Assembly: GCA_947631655.1 (NCBI GenBank)
Contig: CANRME010000015.1
Location: forward strand, 1 to 18,338
DNA length: 18,338 nt
Source: an uncultured Bacilli bacterium
GTDB lineage: Bacteria > Bacillota_I > Bacilli_A > RF39 > UBA660
Direction: 5' to 3'
The notes below the pieces were generated by a model. That model saw only the letters and a list, made by a program, of their open reading frames with translations, ran no database searches and was not told where the DNA came from. The position numbers and the translations under genes are program-made. Shown one piece after another: positions 1 to 8,357 of the stretch (position 1 is its first letter; the number at the start of each line of letters is the position of its first letter).

Positions 1-416
1 TTTAAAATATCTAAGGTATCTTGTGTAGCATCTCTACTATGGACAATTACTGGTATATTATGAGTTTCTGCAAATTTAAGTTGTTCTCTAAACGCTTTTA
101 TTTCTTTTTCTTTATTATAACCATCGTAATGATAATCTAACCCAATTTCCCCAATTGCTACTATCTTATCATTACTAATGGACTCCTCTAAAATCTTATA
201 ATCAAAATCTTTATCTACATCCTCAGGATGTAATCCAATCGCCCCATAAACATTATCATATTTTTTAACTAATTCTAATACCTCTAAAGAACTATCATAA
301 TCTGTCGAATTAGCAATATATCTTGTAACTCCTGCTAATTTACATTTATCTAAAACCTCAGAAATATTATCATAAAATTCTTTCGTAAGATGACAATGAG
401 CATCTGTAAAATTCAT
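1..416 (-). CDS. tatD: TatD-family metal-dependent DNase/hydrolase (3' part missing)
   Basis: This is the N-terminal part (about 138 codons) of a TatD-family hydrolase; the gene runs off the left end of the window. TatD proteins are TIM-barrel, metal-dependent nucleases linked to DNA quality control and 3'-5' exonuclease activity. I read the N-terminus as MNFTDAHCHL, which carries the metal-binding HxH motif at residues 7-9. Further in are GEIGLDYH, with the conserved metal-binding glutamate, and VHSRDA, with another conserved histidine. The ATG shares one base with the metG stop codon (TAATG), so the two genes are translationally coupled and belong to the T-box-controlled operon. B. subtilis has the same pair, metS-yabD. 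The family assignment is secure; the exact physiological substrate is not known from sequence. Confidence 0.93.
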   Translation of the reverse strand, partial: MNFTDAHCHLTKEFYDNISEVLDKCKLAGVTRYIANSTDYDSSLEVLELVKKYDNVYGAIGLHPEDVDKDFDYKILEESISNDKIVAIGEIGLDYHYDGYNKEKEIKAFREQLKFAETHNIPVIVHSRDATQDTLDIL

Positions 417-1951
417 TATTTCTTTTCCTCTATTCTTTGGAATAAGATTTCTGGAATACCTAACTTATCACCTACTTTTATACCATTAAAGTTTTCAATA
501 CTATCAAAGTTTGTTTCTTTGGTATTTAATTGGGCAAATATTTTTTCCGCTGTCGTCGGAATAAATGCTTGTAATAATACTGCACATACTCTAATACTTT
601 CTAGTAAATTATATAATACTGTTCCTAAACGTTCTTTCTTATCTTCTTCTTTGGCTATAGCCCAAGGAGCTGTATCATCAATATACTTATTACATTTCTT
701 TAGAACATCCATAATTAAAGTAACTGCATCACTTACTTTAAGTTCTTCCATTTTTTCTTCTACTTCTGCTTTTAATGACTTAACACTATCTACTAAATCT
801 TTATCAATTTCTTCTCTAAATTCGCCACTTTGAATAATACCATCAAAATACTTATTATTCATGCTGATAGTTCTATTAACTAAATTACCTAAATTATTTG
901 CTAAATCGGTATTAATTCTGGTAACTAAGTTTTCTTCAGAGAATACTCCATCACTACCAAATGGTACTTCTCTTAAAGCATAATACCTTAAAGCATCTAC
1001 TCCATATTCTTTAATATATTCTCTAGGGTCTTTATAATTACCTAAACTTTTACTAATTTTACCTCCATTAATTACTAACCAACCATGCCCAAAGACCTTT
1101 TTAGGTAAAGGTAGATCTAAAGCCATTAACATAGCCGGCCAGATAATCGTATGAAATCTTACAATTTCTTTTCCTACTAAATGTAGGTCTGCTGGCCAAT
1201 ACTTTTTAAATAAAGTATCATCTTCTCCCATATAACCTAACGAAGTAATATAATTAGTTAAAGCATCAATCCAAACATAAATAACATGTTTTGGATTAAA
1301 TGTTACCGGAATTCCCCAAGTAAATGAAGTTCTTGATACACATAAATCCTCTAAACCCGGTTTAATAAAATTATTAATCATTTCATTTTTTCTAGTCTCC
1401 GGCAAAATAAGTTCTGGATGACTATCGATATATTCTACTAATCTATCTTGATATTTAGATAATCTAAAGAAGTACGCTTCTTCACTAACTTCTTTAACTT
1501 CTCTTCCACAATCTGGGCATTTTCCATCAACTAATTGTGATTCTGTCCAAAATGATTCACAAGGAGTACAATAAAGACCTTTATATTCACCCATATAAAT
1601 ATCTCCTTGTTCATAAAGTTTATTAAATATTTTTTGCACTGCTTTTTCGTGATTTTCATCCGTTGTTCTAATAAAATAATCATAGCTAATACCTAAACTT
1701 TTCCATAAATCTTTAGCATTATATACTATTTTATCAACATATTCTTTTGGAGTTACCCCCGCTTCTTTAGCCTTATTTTCAATTTTTTGTCCGTGTTCAT
1801 CAGTTCCTGTTTGAAAGAACACATCATAACCATCTAATCTTTTGTATCTGGCAAGTGCATCTGCTACTATTGTCGTATAACAATGCCCTATATGAAAATT
1901 CGCACTAGGATAATATATAGGGGTTGTAATATAATATTTTTTCTTTTCCAT
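416..1951 (-). CDS. metG: Methionyl-tRNA synthetase, short form
   Basis: Class I aminoacyl-tRNA synthetase that charges tRNA-Met with methionine in the cytoplasm. The HIGH signature is at residues 20-23 and the KMSKS loop appears as KISKS at 298-302. Between them lie two CxxC pairs (Cys128/131 and Cys145/148) that form the zinc knuckle of the connective-peptide domain. The helical anticodon-binding domain fills the rest. At 511 residues the protein lacks the C-terminal EMAP-II/Trbp111-like tRNA-binding domain that extends B. subtilis MetS to roughly 660 residues. The start is supported by an AAGGAGAG SD about 10 bases upstream. It is the second gene of the HAD-metG-tatD operon, 19 bases after the HAD gene, and is probably regulated by the upstream T-box leader, whose inferred specifier is ATG. 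Confidence 0.98.
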   Translation of the reverse strand: MEKKKYYITTPIYYPSANFHIGHCYTTIVADALARYKRLDGYDVFFQTGTDEHGQKIENKAKEAGVTPKEYVDKIVYNAKDLWKSLGISYDYFIRTTDENHEKAVQKIFNKLYEQGDIYMGEYKGLYCTPCESFWTESQLVDGKCPDCGREVKEVSEEAYFFRLSKYQDRLVEYIDSHPELILPETRKNEMINNFIKPGLEDLCVSRTSFTWGIPVTFNPKHVIYVWIDALTNYITSLGYMGEDDTLFKKYWPADLHLVGKEIVRFHTIIWPAMLMALDLPLPKKVFGHGWLVINGGKISKSLGNYKDPREYIKEYGVDALRYYALREVPFGSDGVFSEENLVTRINTDLANNLGNLVNRTISMNNKYFDGIIQSGEFREEIDKDLVDSVKSLKAEVEEKMEELKVSDAVTLIMDVLKKCNKYIDDTAPWAIAKEEDKKERLGTVLYNLLESIRVCAVLLQAFIPTTAEKIFAQLNTKETNFDSIENFNGIKVGDKLGIPEILFQRIEEKK

Positions 1952-1970
1952 AATCTTTTCTCTCCTTAAT

Positions 1971-2594
1971 TTATAATATATTTTTTAACTCTTTAATTGT
2001 TTTAATAGTTTGGTAACTATCACTTTCTTCAGTAGTTTTCCATATTGCATTCATTCCTACATTTAAAGCGGGAAGAATATCTTTTTTTAAACTATCGCCA
2101 ACATAAACACAATCTTTAGCATCATACATTTTTAATATCACCTCAAATGCTTTAAGATTAGGTTTATAATAATTTATGTCAGCCCCATAAACTTTAGTAA
2201 AGTATTTCAATAAACCCGCCCGTTTGAGCCTTCCTTCTTGCGTTTCGGTAAACCAGTTTGTTATCAAATATATTTTATATTTTTCACTCAAATACTTTAA
2301 AGTTTCAGTTACTTCCTTGTCTTGGTAACTACATTCTTTTTGCGCTTCGATTAATTTATCGACAAATTCCTTCGGTAAATCTACCTTACACATTCGATTA
2401 ACAAAATCTAAAAAATCTTCCTTAGTTAATTTTTCATAATGATTTTCTGATTCATCAATAGCGTTATTTATTTCTTCTATCTTTTCTTTAGAAAAATTAA
2501 GTTTTAAATCCTTTAATACGTTTTCTAAAGCAAAAATAAATTCATCTTTCCAATCAATTAATGTATTATCTAAATCAAAAATAACTGCTTTCAT
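1971..2594 (-). CDS. HAD-superfamily hydrolase (phosphatase-like, subfamily IA)
   Basis: A 207-residue haloacid-dehalogenase-fold protein with all four HAD motifs intact. Motif I is DLDNT, giving nucleophile Asp7 and acid/base Asp9. Motif II is the ITNW segment around residues 111-114. Motif III is Lys144 in YYKPN, and motif IV is GDSLKKD at 166-172. Residues about 15-100 form the helical cap expected of subfamily I, as in YjjG/YfnB-like nucleotide or sugar-phosphate phosphatases. The substrate cannot be told from sequence. The start is supported by an AAGGTGAG SD just upstream. The gene sits directly behind the T-box leader and 19 bases before metG, so it should be transcribed in response to uncharged tRNA. 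That placement suggests, without proving, a link to methionine or aminoacylation metabolism or to damage control. Confidence 0.9.
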   Translation of the reverse strand: MKAVIFDLDNTLIDWKDEFIFALENVLKDLKLNFSKEKIEEINNAIDESENHYEKLTKEDFLDFVNRMCKVDLPKEFVDKLIEAQKECSYQDKEVTETLKYLSEKYKIYLITNWFTETQEGRLKRAGLLKYFTKVYGADINYYKPNLKAFEVILKMYDAKDCVYVGDSLKKDILPALNVGMNAIWKTTEESDSYQTIKTIKELKNIL

Positions 2595-2830
2595 CTTCTC
2601 ACCTTATTTCCCAGAAAATATTTTCCAAATAAAAAAGCTATTAACTAAGGACGAGTAAATAACCCGCGGTACCACCTTAATTCATAGCTTTCTATGCAAC
2701 TTAATCTTCTTAACGCGAAAGAACGACTTAACTCCAAAATCCATACTCCCTATCTTCCCTTACTTGTTTCCACCATCCACAAGCTCTCTTTAAAGCTCTT
2801 ATAGGTACCCATTTCTTCTCTGTTAATTAT
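2595..2830 (-). promoter_or_regulatory. T-box leader, probably tRNA-Met responsive
   Basis: Transcribed leader with the hallmark T-box sequence AAGGTGGTACCGCG (2678 down to 2665), followed by a terminator hairpin. Stem I can be drawn. CCTAT and ATAGG arms support a distal loop containing GTGGATGGTGGAAACAAG. A basal AAC...AAAT / ATTTT...GTT helix encloses a GA-rich (K-turn-like) motif. Between these lies the specifier loop 3' strand GAGTATGG. Reading ATG (2744-2742) as the specifier, followed by a purine, gives methionine. This fits metG downstream and the TGGT bulge, which expects a tRNA with discriminator base A. TAT and GTA overlap the same bases, so the codon choice rests partly on context. 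Uncharged tRNA would stabilise the antiterminator and allow readthrough. Confidence 0.9.
2631..2692 (-). terminator. T-box regulated intrinsic terminator
   Basis: The arms AAAGCTAT (2691-2684) and ATAGCTTT (2641-2634) pair and are extended by an ATTAAGG/CCTTAGT segment. A run of six T follows (2636-2631). The 5' arm and loop contain the T-box sequence, so the terminator and the antiterminator are mutually exclusive, as expected of the family. Confidence 0.85.
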
Positions 2831-2834
2831 CTAA

Positions 2835-2863
2835 ATTTTATCATAACTATGTAACTTTAACAA
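2835..2863 (-). promoter_or_regulatory. Sigma-A promoter of the T-box/HAD/metG/tatD operon
   Basis: The -35 hexamer TTGTTA (2863-2858) and -10 hexamer TAAAAT (2840-2835) are separated by exactly 17 bases. The predicted start is an A near 2828-2830, just ahead of stem I of the T-box. The promoter lies in the few bases between the stop codon of the 146-residue ORF and the leader. Confidence 0.75.
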
Positions 2864-2868
2864 GTAAA

Positions 2869-3309
2869 TTATCCAATTTTCTTTTCTAAAACTGGAGATT
2901 CAATTTCTCTAATTCCAAAAACATTTGCTAAAGCCATACCTTTTAAAGTCATTGTTTCAGTTCGAACCTTTTCTCCAACCACACTTTTTCTCATTTTATA
3001 TAATTTTAAAAATTCCGCTAAAACATTTTGATCACTCAATAAAATATTACTGTCATTATTATAAGCAAAGTAAATGTTTCTCTCTATATCGGTTAACATA
3101 AACGGTTTTTTTAATAAATCGAGTAAGATATTACCATACTTTTCATAATCAAAATTTTCACGATTAAAACTAGTAGCAATTAAATAATCTTCTACTATAT
3201 TTTTTAAAACTTCTGTTTTTAAAGTTTTTTCATTATACAAATTAGGTAAAACACTTATTACCTTTTCTAATTTTTCACAAAGTTCTTGTTGCTTTTCTTC
3301 CGTATACAT
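2869..3309 (-). CDS. Hypothetical protein, 146 residues, no family recognised
   Basis: I do not recognise this protein. It is soluble-looking, rich in Lys, Glu and Leu, has no signal peptide or membrane segment, and is probably mostly helical. The C-terminal third is basic (KMRKSVVGEKVRTETMTLKG), and there is no obvious metal or nucleotide motif. The frame is credible because an AGGGG SD lies about 8 bases before the ATG, codon use resembles the neighbours, and an excellent promoter (TTGACA-N17-TATGAT) lies just upstream. It sits between the spoVT-like gene and the metG T-box and has its own promoter, so it is probably a single-gene unit or partly cotranscribed with the genes upstream. No terminator is visible directly after it. 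The function is open. Confidence 0.75.
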   Translation of the reverse strand: MYTEEKQQELCEKLEKVISVLPNLYNEKTLKTEVLKNIVEDYLIATSFNRENFDYEKYGNILLDLLKKPFMLTDIERNIYFAYNNDSNILLSDQNVLAEFLKLYKMRKSVVGEKVRTETMTLKGMALANVFGIREIESPVLEKKIG

Positions 3310-3340
3310 AAATAAAATCCCCTTTCATTTGTGGGGACTT

Positions 3341-3369
3341 ATCATATCACAAAAATATTTTGTTGTCAA
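3341..3369 (-). promoter_or_regulatory. Near-consensus sigma-A promoter for the 146-residue ORF
   Basis: The -35 is TTGACA (3369-3364) and the -10 is TATGAT (3346-3341), with a 17-base spacer and an extended TG two bases before the -10. The TGA stop codon of the spoVT-like gene (3368-3366) lies inside the -35 hexamer. The predicted start is near 3332-3335, which leaves a leader of only about 25 bases. Confidence 0.8.
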
Positions 3370-3812
3370 ATTTCCAAGGTACTTACTAATATATCACGTA
3401 AAACTTTTAAATAATTAACATCATTTTGACTTTTACTTAACAAAACTCCTTCACATACAGAAGAAATATATATTGGAACTACTCCCTTATACCCCTTATC
3501 TTCAAAATAAGACATTTCATTATTTAATAACGCATTTTCTATACTCTTATTTTCTAAATTACTAGTTACTTTAACTTGCTCATCTTTTAAAACGGCTTCT
3601 AAATCTATTCCTAAATTATTTTTAAATATTTCCATATAACTTGATAATAACTCTTTCAGCTTATCATTACCGATTACTTTGGTTATTTCAATTTTATCAT
3701 CGATACATCTAATTTCTAACTTATCGTCTTTTCTAATAAGTAACTCTTTTCTTATCTCTTTAGGAACTACAATTCTTCCTAATTCATCAATAGATTTAAT
3801 AACACTACTCAC
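3366..3812 (-). CDS. spoVT: SpoVT/AbrB-like transcription regulator
   Basis: DNA-binding regulator. Residues 1-47 form an AbrB-type swapped-hairpin domain (IDELGRIVVPKEIRKELLIRKDDKLEI), the signature shared by AbrB, Abh and SpoVT. Residues about 50-148 fit the GAF-like C-terminal domain that distinguishes SpoVT from AbrB, although the protein is shorter (148 residues) than B. subtilis SpoVT (about 178). The start is GTG at 3812, supported by an AGGAGG SD 10 bases upstream. It follows mfd by 44 bases with no promoter or terminator visible, so it is probably the last gene of the dnaX-mfd operon. B. subtilis has the same mfd-spoVT order. In Bacillus SpoVT acts in the forespore; whether this host sporulates is unknown, and the gene could be a retained general regulator. 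Confidence 0.88.
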   Translation of the reverse strand: MSSVIKSIDELGRIVVPKEIRKELLIRKDDKLEIRCIDDKIEITKVIGNDKLKELLSSYMEIFKNNLGIDLEAVLKDEQVKVTSNLENKSIENALLNNEMSYFEDKGYKGVVPIYISSVCEGVLLSKSQNDVNYLKVLRDILVSTLEI

Positions 3813-3856
3813 GGTACTTATCCCTCCTAAAAATAGTTTGAGATAAATCCCGCTTT

Positions 3857-6800
3857 TTATACTACCTTTTTATATTCTTCATAAATTAAATTTAATAACT
3901 CTGTTAAATAATATACAAAATGTTTTGGAAGACCTTGATAATTTAATCTAATGTAGACATTATTAGCAAATGTTCTAAATTGAAATCTTGGACATATCTT
4001 ATAAGATTGCATAAAGATTTTATCAAATTTTAATTTATTAGTTATTGTATTTTTTATTTCTATTTCTACAAATATATCTGTTTGCGTAACATTAGTAACA
4101 TCTAACTTCATTGCTAGTTTTTCAAACCACTCTTCATACATATAAGTAAGTATATTATCACTTATTTTCCCAAAGCGATCTTCTAATTCTTTTTTAATAC
4201 TTACTAGTTTTTCTAAACTATCTATTTCATTAATCTTTTGATGGATTAATATTTTTAAGTCTTCATCACTTACATATTCATCACTAATGTGTGTTTCCAC
4301 ATTTACTAAAGACTTTTCTTCCTCATCATCTTCTACTTCTTCGCCATTAAGTCTCTTTATTTCGTCTTCCACAAGCTTCATATATAAATCTATTCCTACT
4401 TCATCGACAAAACCGGCTTGTTCACTACCTAATATATCTCCTGCTCCTCTTAAAGATAAATCACGCATCGCAATGCGGTACCCACTACCTAATTCTGTAA
4501 ATTCTTTTATCGCTTGTAATCTCTTCACCGCAATATCGTTTAACATTTTATTCATATCATATAATAAATAAGCATAAGCAATTTTATTACTTCTTCCGAC
4601 CCGTCCTCTTAATTGGTATAATTGGGCAAGTCCAAAATTAGATGCATCATAAACAATCAACGTATTTGCATTTGGAATATCTATACCTGTTTCAATAATC
4701 GTTGTACATACTAAAATATCATATTTATAATCAATGAAATCTTGCATTACATCTTCTAATTCTGTTTTACTCATTTGGCCATGCGCAAAAACAATCCGCG
4801 CTTCCGGTACTAATGCTTTAATTTCGCTTACTTTTTGTTCAATACTAGCTACTTTATTATATAAAATAAATACTTGACCATTTCTAGATAATTCTTTATA
4901 AATAGCTTCTTTAACTATTAAATCATTTTCTTTTAAAACATAAGTTGATACTGGATATCTATTAACTGGCGGCGTATCAATAATTGATAAATCTCTTAAA
5001 CCCGATAAACTTAATTTTAAAGTTCTAGGTATTGGTGTTGCTGATAAAGTTAAAACATTAACGTCTGTCTTTAATTCTTTAATTCTTTCTTTATGAGCAA
5101 CCCCAAAACGTTGTTCTTCATCAATGATTAATAACCCTAAATTTTTAACTACGACATCTTTACTTAATAATCGATGTGTACCAAATACCATATCAATTGT
5201 GCCTTTAGCTAAACCATCGATAATTCTTGATTTTTCTTTTGCTGTCGTAAACCTATTTAATAAGGCAATCTCAATTGGGTAATCTTTAAATCTTTCTTTA
5301 GCACTTTCATATTGTTGACGTGATAATATAGTGGTTGGACACAAATATAACACTTGCTTATTATTTAAGATTGTTTTAAACATTGCTCTAAAAGCTACTT
5401 CAGTTTTACCATACCCTACATCTCCGCATAATAATCTATCCATCGGAACAGCACTTTCTAAATCCTTCTTAATCTCGGCGATTGCTTTCTCTTGGTCCAC
5501 TGTTGGGGTATAAGTAAATAATGATGCAAATACATCCTCTTCCGGATAATATTCATAAATATCCCCTTTAACTTGCGCTCTCTTAGCATATAATTTAATT
5601 AATTCTAAAGACATATCATGAACCTTTTTTTGCAATTGTCTTCTAGTTTTTTGCCAACTAACACTATTTAATTTATTAATCTTCGGTGCTATGCCATCTT
5701 TCGAAGAATACTTATATATGGTACTTATCTTTTCCACTGGTACATAAATTTTATCATTTCCTTGATAATCTATTTCAATAAAGTCTTTTTTAATTCCTTT
5801 AGTTTCAATTACTTTAACACCTTGATAAATACCAATTCCATGCGCAATATGAACAACATAATCTCCTTTATTTAAATCACCGAAACTATTAATTTTTTTA
5901 CCTATTTTATAAGTATTTTTATATTTTATCGGTGTACGGTTTACTTTCTCAATATCATTTTCTGAAATAACTACTAAATCATCTAAAATAAACCCATTAC
6001 CAATTTTCTTAATAATCGCATTTACTTGGGTCTTACTTATATTTTCTTCTTTAACTAACACCAAATTGTCAATATATTCTTTTAAAATATTTACTTGTTG
6101 TTTTGAAGATAAAGCAAATATGACTTTTTTACCTTGATTATAATATTTCTTAACAAACTCACTTAATAAATTGAAATTACTATTAAAATTGTCTAATTCT
6201 ATACTATTTAATACTAACTTTTTATTACCAATATTATTATCTAAATTAGATAAATATATTTCATATTTAGGATTAATATCTTCAATTTTAAACATAAGTT
6301 CATCTGTTATTTCATTAGACGTTTTATAATTTAAAATATCCTCAAGTAATTTATGATAATCACTCATAATTAACTCATAATCATAATAGAAAACACTTGG
6401 CTCATCCATATAATCAAATAAAGAACTATTTACTTCAGTCTTAACTTCGCAATAAGGTGTTATTGTAACTTCTTTTATACTTTCTAAAGAAAGTTGACTA
6501 TCTTCATCAAAATAACGAATAGATTCTATTTCATCACCAAAAAATTCAATTCTTATTGGATGTTCCATCGATGTAACAAAAAGGTCGACCACAAAACCTC
6601 GCACTGCATATTCTCCGGTAGATGTAACTAAGGAATCTTTATTATACCCATATTGTTCTAACTTATCCACAATTATTTCCCGGGAAATATTTTCACCAAC
6701 TTTTATTTCCCAAGATAAAGCAGTTTCTTCTTTACTATTTGGTAAAAATCTTAAATACCCCATTAAATTAGTTATCACAATTTGATTCTTACCCGTTTTT

Positions 6801-7081
6801 AATTTTTCTAAAGTCTCTAATCTTTTTATTTTAAGCTCTGGTGAAATCGCTAATGCTATTGATGTAAAAAAATCATCCATTGGAAATAAAGAAACATTTT
6901 CCGTATAGTTTAATATTAACTCATATAACTTATTAGCTTCATATAAACTACTTGTAACTACTAAAACATTTTTCTTTTGTTCTAAATAATAATTAGCAAC
7001 GTAAAAAGCATCTAACTCTTTTGTTAGACCTATAACATTTAATCCATTTTGATATTTAAAAAACGCTGCTACCTCTTTCAT
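3857..7081 (-). CDS. mfd: Transcription-repair coupling factor Mfd
   Basis: ATP-dependent DNA translocase that removes RNA polymerase stalled at lesions and recruits UvrA. Residues about 1-340 are the UvrB-homology region. Residues about 400-460 are the RNA-polymerase-interacting CarD-like domain (GDYVVHIAHGIGIYQG). The helicase core has Walker A GDVGYGKT at 553-560, Walker B DEEQ at 654-657, motif III LSATPIPRTL at about 679-688 and motif VI GRVGRS at about 826-831. The C-terminal TRCF domain starts near residue 930. The protein has 1074 residues, a little shorter than the 1150-1180 of E. coli and B. subtilis, and no key motif is missing. An AGGAG SD overlaps the pth stop codon, so the two are coupled. 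An exact Noc-binding site is embedded in the coding sequence. Confidence 0.98.
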   Translation of the reverse strand: MKEVAAFFKYQNGLNVIGLTKELDAFYVANYYLEQKKNVLVVTSSLYEANKLYELILNYTENVSLFPMDDFFTSIALAISPELKIKRLETLEKLKTGKNQIVITNLMGYLRFLPNSKEETALSWEIKVGENISREIIVDKLEQYGYNKDSLVTSTGEYAVRGFVVDLFVTSMEHPIRIEFFGDEIESIRYFDEDSQLSLESIKEVTITPYCEVKTEVNSSLFDYMDEPSVFYYDYELIMSDYHKLLEDILNYKTSNEITDELMFKIEDINPKYEIYLSNLDNNIGNKKLVLNSIELDNFNSNFNLLSEFVKKYYNQGKKVIFALSSKQQVNILKEYIDNLVLVKEENISKTQVNAIIKKIGNGFILDDLVVISENDIEKVNRTPIKYKNTYKIGKKINSFGDLNKGDYVVHIAHGIGIYQGVKVIETKGIKKDFIEIDYQGNDKIYVPVEKISTIYKYSSKDGIAPKINKLNSVSWQKTRRQLQKKVHDMSLELIKLYAKRAQVKGDIYEYYPEEDVFASLFTYTPTVDQEKAIAEIKKDLESAVPMDRLLCGDVGYGKTEVAFRAMFKTILNNKQVLYLCPTTILSRQQYESAKERFKDYPIEIALLNRFTTAKEKSRIIDGLAKGTIDMVFGTHRLLSKDVVVKNLGLLIIDEEQRFGVAHKERIKELKTDVNVLTLSATPIPRTLKLSLSGLRDLSIIDTPPVNRYPVSTYVLKENDLIVKEAIYKELSRNGQVFILYNKVASIEQKVSEIKALVPEARIVFAHGQMSKTELEDVMQDFIDYKYDILVCTTIIETGIDIPNANTLIVYDASNFGLAQLYQLRGRVGRSNKIAYAYLLYDMNKMLNDIAVKRLQAIKEFTELGSGYRIAMRDLSLRGAGDILGSEQAGFVDEVGIDLYMKLVEDEIKRLNGEEVEDDEEEKSLVNVETHISDEYVSDEDLKILIHQKINEIDSLEKLVSIKKELEDRFGKISDNILTYMYEEWFEKLAMKLDVTNVTQTDIFVEIEIKNTITNKLKFDKIFMQSYKICPRFQFRTFANNVYIRLNYQGLPKHFVYYLTELLNLIYEEYKKVV
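6675..6688. other. Noc-binding site (NBS) inside mfd
   Basis: Exact ATTTCCCGGGAAAT palindrome, the consensus bound by the B. subtilis nucleoid-occlusion protein Noc. It is flanked by T and A to give a 16-bp perfect palindrome (6674-6689). It forces the codons ATT TCC CGG GAA (Ile-Ser-Arg-Glu) into an otherwise AT-rich gene; CGG in particular looks uncharacteristic here. The noc gene itself is not in the window. Confidence 0.8.
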
Positions 7082-7089
7082 CTCTACTC

Positions 7090-7641
7090 CTATTTAGTAT
7101 TATAAACATTCATAGTTTTTTCAATACCTTCATTAATAAAAGTATCAATAGCTTTTACTCCTATATCAATAACTTCATTAATCTTATTTAACTCTTCCTT
7201 ACTAAATTTTCCTAATACATAATCTTTAGTATCATAATTTCGGTCATGACCAATACCTATTTTAAATCTCGCAAATTCATCACTATCCAAGTAACTTATA
7301 ATCGACTTAATTCCATTATGACCACCAGAACTACTTTTTTGTTTTACTTTATAGTCCCCTACTAATAAATCCAAATCATCTTGAATTACTAAAATATCTT
7401 TTAAGTCTATATTATAATATGATTTTACTTTTTCTACTGCAATTCCAGAATTGTTCATATAAGTAGTGGGTTTAATAAGGATAACTTTATCCTTACCAGT
7501 TCCTTTTTCATACACTAAAGCATTCATAGTTTCTTTAAATTTAACTTTACCTAAATACTTATCAATTGTCATAAAACCGACATTATGTCTTGTATTTTCA
7601 TATTCTTTCCCAATATTTCCTAAGCCAACAATTAATTTCAT
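7090..7641 (-). CDS. pth: Peptidyl-tRNA hydrolase
   Basis: Cleaves peptidyl-tRNAs released by drop-off and recycles the tRNA. The 183-residue protein has the usual family length and all active-site positions: Asn9 in VGLGN, catalytic His19 in TRHNVGF, the TTYMNNSG substrate-binding segment at 59-66, Asp88 in QDDLD and Asn109 in GGHNGIKS. The ATG overlaps the stop of the upstream methyltransferase gene by four bases (ATGA), and mfd starts eight bases after its own stop. This is the spoVC-mfd neighbourhood of B. subtilis with the intervening yabK/fin gene absent. Confidence 0.98.
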   Translation of the reverse strand: MKLIVGLGNIGKEYENTRHNVGFMTIDKYLGKVKFKETMNALVYEKGTGKDKVILIKPTTYMNNSGIAVEKVKSYYNIDLKDILVIQDDLDLLVGDYKVKQKSSSGGHNGIKSIISYLDSDEFARFKIGIGHDRNYDTKDYVLGKFSKEELNKINEVIDIGVKAIDTFINEGIEKTMNVYNTK

Positions 7642-8357
7642 TTATTATCACCTTCAAATAAGCCTTTATAACTTTTATATTTTAACACATCCAATGGTGG
7701 CCAGACAATAAGCCCACTTTGTGCACCCTTCACCGCTTTAACTAACACCATTATACTCTTTTTATTTAAACCCGCATAAACATAACAAAGACTCTTTGTT
7801 TTAAAATGATATTTATTTAAGATTAATATTAATTCTTCTAACCTTTCCGACCGATGCACTAAATATAAAGAACCTTTATTTTTTAAAATATAAGATGCCG
7901 TCATAACGATTTCATTTAAATTAGTAGCTATTTCATGTCTCGCTAAACTTTTAGAATAATCTTCATTAGTAAATGAATCTTTACTTACTTTAAAATATGG
8001 CGGATTACATGTTACCACATCCACACTTTCTGGTAAAACATATTCTAAAGCATCCTTTAAATTAGCATTTACTATTTTTATTCTATCTTCTAAACCATTA
8101 ATAATTACAGAAGAACTAGCTAACTTCGCAATTTCATCTTGAATTTCAAATCCATATATTTTCGTATTTTTTAATCTTGTTGATAATATTAAAGGTACGG
8201 GAGCATTTCCTGTACAAAAATCGACAATAGTTTTAATGCCTTTCTTATTCTCTACAAATTCTGCTAATAATATGGAATCTAAAGAAAATTTAAATTTATC
8301 TGGAAGTTGATAAATATCTAATCCATAATCATACAAATCATTCTTTGTCATATTCAT
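7638..8357 (-). CDS. TrmN6/YabB-like N6-adenine methyltransferase
   Basis: SAM-dependent methyltransferase with the Rossmann motif I VDFCTGNAPVPL at about 45-56 and the adenine-N6 catalytic motif NPPYF at 118-122. The N-terminal LPDKFKFSLDSILLAEF stretch is typical of the YabB/TrmN6 (YfiC) group, which methylates N6 of A37 in tRNA1(Val). The exact target here is inferred from family resemblance. The 5' end overlaps ricT by 20 bases and the 3' end overlaps pth by four. In B. subtilis yabB is also close to yaaT and holB, but yabA lies between them and yazA and yabC follow; those three genes are absent here. The start at 8357 could instead be the Met two codons downstream. Confidence 0.88.
   Translation of the reverse strand: MNMTKNDLYDYGLDIYQLPDKFKFSLDSILLAEFVENKKGIKTIVDFCTGNAPVPLILSTRLKNTKIYGFEIQDEIAKLASSSVIINGLEDRIKIVNANLKDALEYVLPESVDVVTCNPPYFKVSKDSFTNEDYSKSLARHEIATNLNEIVMTASYILKNKGSLYLVHRSERLEELILILNKYHFKTKSLCYVYAGLNKKSIMVLVKAVKGAQSGLIVWPPLDVLKYKSYKGLFEGDNK

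Noticed and set aside
390..833. Plus-strand open frames (for example 390-833, 4287-4571, 7466-7711, 14042-14425)
   Set aside because: They are mirror images of strongly supported minus-strand genes, with low-complexity Ser/Leu-rich products and no SD or homology.
2606..2619. ATTTCCCAGAAAAT in the leader of the HAD gene, resembling a Noc-binding site
   Set aside because: It has two mismatches to the 14-mer, both in the central palindrome. In AT-rich DNA this is weak, so I did not annotate it.
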